Of a stretch of 64,000 nucleotides of DNA, positions 62,481-64,000 are shown piece by piece. Each line of letters opens with the position of its first letter. Position 1 is the stretch's first letter. Source of the stretch: Streptococcus parasuis. Its GTDB lineage: Bacteria; Bacillota; Bacilli; Lactobacillales; Streptococcaceae. The notes beneath the pieces are model-generated. The model did no database searches and was not told the origin of the DNA. It saw only the letters and a list, made by a program, of their open reading frames with translations. The stretch spans positions 1,984,001-2,048,000 of the forward strand of contig NZ_AP024276.1 in the NCBI RefSeq assembly GCF_021654455.1, in the 5' to 3' direction. A program made the translations under genes and the position numbers.

Positions 62481-62527
62481 AAAAAGAGCAGCTAAATCTT
62501 CCTTTTAAAAAGTGTGATTTAACTGCT
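62481..62527 (-). terminator. Terminator-like hairpin early in the rpoB leader (candidate attenuator)
   Basis: AGCAGTTAAATC (62516-62527, minus strand) pairs with GATTTAGCTGCT (62487-62498) over 12 bp with one G-U pair; CTTTTT follows. It lies about 50 bases after the predicted RNA start and about 450 bases before rpoB. It could also end transcription coming from the upstream penicillin-binding protein gene. Confidence 0.7.
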
Positions 62528-62582
62528 GCAAGCCTTGCTTGGACAATATTTCAAACAAGACACACGACAAATAATTTATACA

Positions 62583-62611
62583 ATTATAGCACAAGAACTA
62601 GAATAAATCAA
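62583..62611 (-). promoter_or_regulatory. rpoB-rpoC promoter
   Basis: Minus-strand TTGATT (62606-62611), 17 bases, TATAAT (62583-62588) with TGC before the -10. Predicted leader length is about 540 bases. Confidence 0.78.
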
Positions 62612-62809
62612 GAAATGAATCAGTTTTGTATCTTTGATATCATTCGAAAGTAATCAATCGATCTGAATTGTCTTTTTGCCTGTGATCGTCATAAAACTAT
62701 TATCTTGCTCTTGAGATAAATTCTACAATGTTAACCACATAGTCTACTCTAATTTTGAATTATTATCTAATTATATGGAACAAGCGCTTCGATTTGAACC
62801 CCTAAAAGA

Positions 62810-64000
62810 TTAGTCACTGCTAGATGTCTGAGTGTCTGTATCTTGGTCATTATTTGAACTCGAAGAACTTGTACCACTGCTTCGACTAGAGCTACTGCGT
62901 TGAGTTGAGCTACTTGATGTGGTCGTTTGCGACCCAATTATAGTATTCCAAGCCTGACGTTTATCGCTGTCGGTCCCGCCAACCATGAAGTTATAATTGG
63001 TTACAGGTGCACCGTTTTTGGCCCAATAACTTGTTGTGGTCGCACCACCAATCGTTACTTGACGACCATTCACCTGAACTGTTCCAGCACGTTGACCAGT
63101 AGAAGATACAACATTAGAAGAGATGACACTGCTATCCAGTTCAAACTTGCCTGAAAACATATCCGATTTGACATTGTATAATGCATCCACAAGGTATGCA
63201 ACGTATTGTGAATTATTATAGTATCCTGTCCAGACGTACATTTCTGAGTTGTCATCATTCCCCACCCATGTTCCTAAGGTTACTTTCGGAGTAGATAACA
63301 TTAACCAAACATCATTTACCTCATTACTTGTACCCGTTTTTCCAACAAAATCTGAAGTGGCAGCTTGAGGATTCAAACTATTTAGTCGACTTTTAAATGT
63401 AGTAGTATATCCAGAATTAACTACTTGCCTCAACAATTGGTTCATGATGCTTGCAGTCGCTTTTGAGTATACTTGAACAGGTGCCACTTCATGCTGATAC
63501 ACTACTGTTCCATCCGATGCAGTGATACTTTCAACAATATAGTGCTTATTATAAACACCGCCATTGGCCAAAGTCTGATAGGCGTTGGTATTCGTTAGTA
63601 CAGAGATTTCAACTCCTCCGCCTAATGGCACGCTTTCAATATCATACATTGGAATATGATAATTCATTTTTTCCATGTAATCCTTAGCATTAACCCCTGC
63701 GTTTTGAATCATTTTATAAGTCCAAAAAGCCGGGATATTTACAGACATATCAATTGCAGTCTGTAAATTCATCATACCAGTACCTTTACTACTGCCGTAC
63801 ATAATTGGCTGACCACTTGAGAAGTTTGTAGGATAGTTAGATAGAATACTTGCAGACCCTAGCAATCCTTGATCAATAGCAATACCATAAGCTAACAATG
63901 GTTTAATAGTAGAAGCGGGTGACCGTTGTGTATCGAAGGCGTGGTTATTTTGATTTGTTGCAAAGTTTCTACCACCAATAAATCCTAGAATAGCTCCTGT
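62810..64000 (-). CDS. pbp1b: Class A penicillin-binding protein 1B, C-terminal part (5' end beyond window)
   Basis: The visible 396 residues are the transpeptidase domain and tail of a bifunctional peptidoglycan synthase; the glycosyltransferase half lies outside. Active-site motifs: STIK in RSPASTIKPLLAYG, SVN in DMSVNIPAF, and KTG in FVGKTGTSNEVNDVW. The tail is a low-complexity Ser/Thr/Asp stretch (SSSSTQRSSSSRSSGTSSSS). The frame is open from 64000 to the stop at 62810-62812. Location next to rpoB matches streptococcal Pbp1b. Confidence 0.92.
   Translation of the reverse strand, partial: TGAILGFIGGRNFATNQNNHAFDTQRSPASTIKPLLAYGIAIDQGLLGSASILSNYPTNFSSGQPIMYGSSKGTGMMNLQTAIDMSVNIPAFWTYKMIQNAGVNAKDYMEKMNYHIPMYDIESVPLGGGVEISVLTNTNAYQTLANGGVYNKHYIVESITASDGTVVYQHEVAPVQVYSKATASIMNQLLRQVVNSGYTTTFKSRLNSLNPQAATSDFVGKTGTSNEVNDVWLMLSTPKVTLGTWVGNDDNSEMYVWTGYYNNSQYVAYLVDALYNVKSDMFSGKFELDSSVISSNVVSSTGQRAGTVQVNGRQVTIGGATTTSYWAKNGAPVTNYNFMVGGTDSDKRQAWNTIIGSQTTTSSSSTQRSSSSRSSGTSSSSSNNDQDTDTQTSSSD

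Noticed and set aside
62774..62805. tRNA-like T-arm string (GGTTCAAATC, minus strand) after the penicillin-binding protein gene
   Set aside because: The T-stem bases do not pair and no acceptor, D or anticodon arm can be found upstream.

Overview
The window reads as a chromosomal segment of a low-GC Streptococcus, most likely Streptococcus suis. The gene order pbp1b-rpoB-rpoC-DUF1033-comG operon-methyltransferase-ackA, rpsL-rpsG-fusA-gapA, and pgk-membrane protein-glnR-glnA is streptococcal. The start choices (TTG for rpoB, GTG for rpoC), the 8-base competence boxes and the many short hairpin-rich intergenic repeats agree with that. The species call is an inference from remembered gene order and protein sequences; no search was run.

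Layout. 1-5.5 kb: a minus-strand lactose/galactan operon (lacT-lacG-lacF-lacE-GH53 galactanase, cut by the window edge) with a LacT antiterminator target (RAT) and overlapping terminator. 5.6-13.9 kb: ybaB, a membrane-anchored GDPD phosphodiesterase, two GNAT acetyltransferases, a RocS-like nucleoid/membrane protein, an HI0933-family flavoprotein, a 400-bp inverted-repeat element holding a 54-bp tandem repeat, and an ABC transporter pair. 13.9-21.3 kb: alanine dehydrogenase, a YeiH-type exporter, azlCD, and a tsaB-rimI-tsaD-ABC transporter operon. 21.3-24.0 kb: a small accessory patch with a hairpin element, a broken Rgg-type regulator and an intact IS1634-family insertion sequence with a 66-bp target duplication. 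24-33.8 kb: rpoY-rnjA, glnA-glnR with a GlnR operator, an aromatic-acid-exporter-like protein, a diverged second pgk 3' end, pgk, aldo-keto reductase plus iron alcohol dehydrogenase, gapA. 34-41.4 kb: fusA, rpsG, rpsL, groEL-groES with CIRCE, two overlapping small ORFs, competence ssbB, an alpha/beta hydrolase. 41.4-49.3 kb: ytpR, a DUF1002 secreted protein, thioredoxin, DUF4651, pepA, folC-folT behind a tetrahydrofolate riboswitch, ackA, methyltransferase. 49.3-54.5 kb: the comGA-GG transformation pilus operon with a com-box, an S66 peptidase and DUF1033. 54.6-64 kb: rpoC, rpoB with a roughly 540-nt leader, and the C-terminal part of a class A penicillin-binding protein.

The most notable structure is the rpoB leader: three tandem copies of a roughly 108-nt sequence whose stems keep pairing although their bases differ between copies, preceded by an intrinsic-terminator-like hairpin. 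Also notable are the 66-bp IS duplication that copied the whole rpoY promoter, the remnant of a second pgk 3' end that encodes the same peptide with different codons, the THF riboswitch, and three unrelated short inverted-repeat elements.
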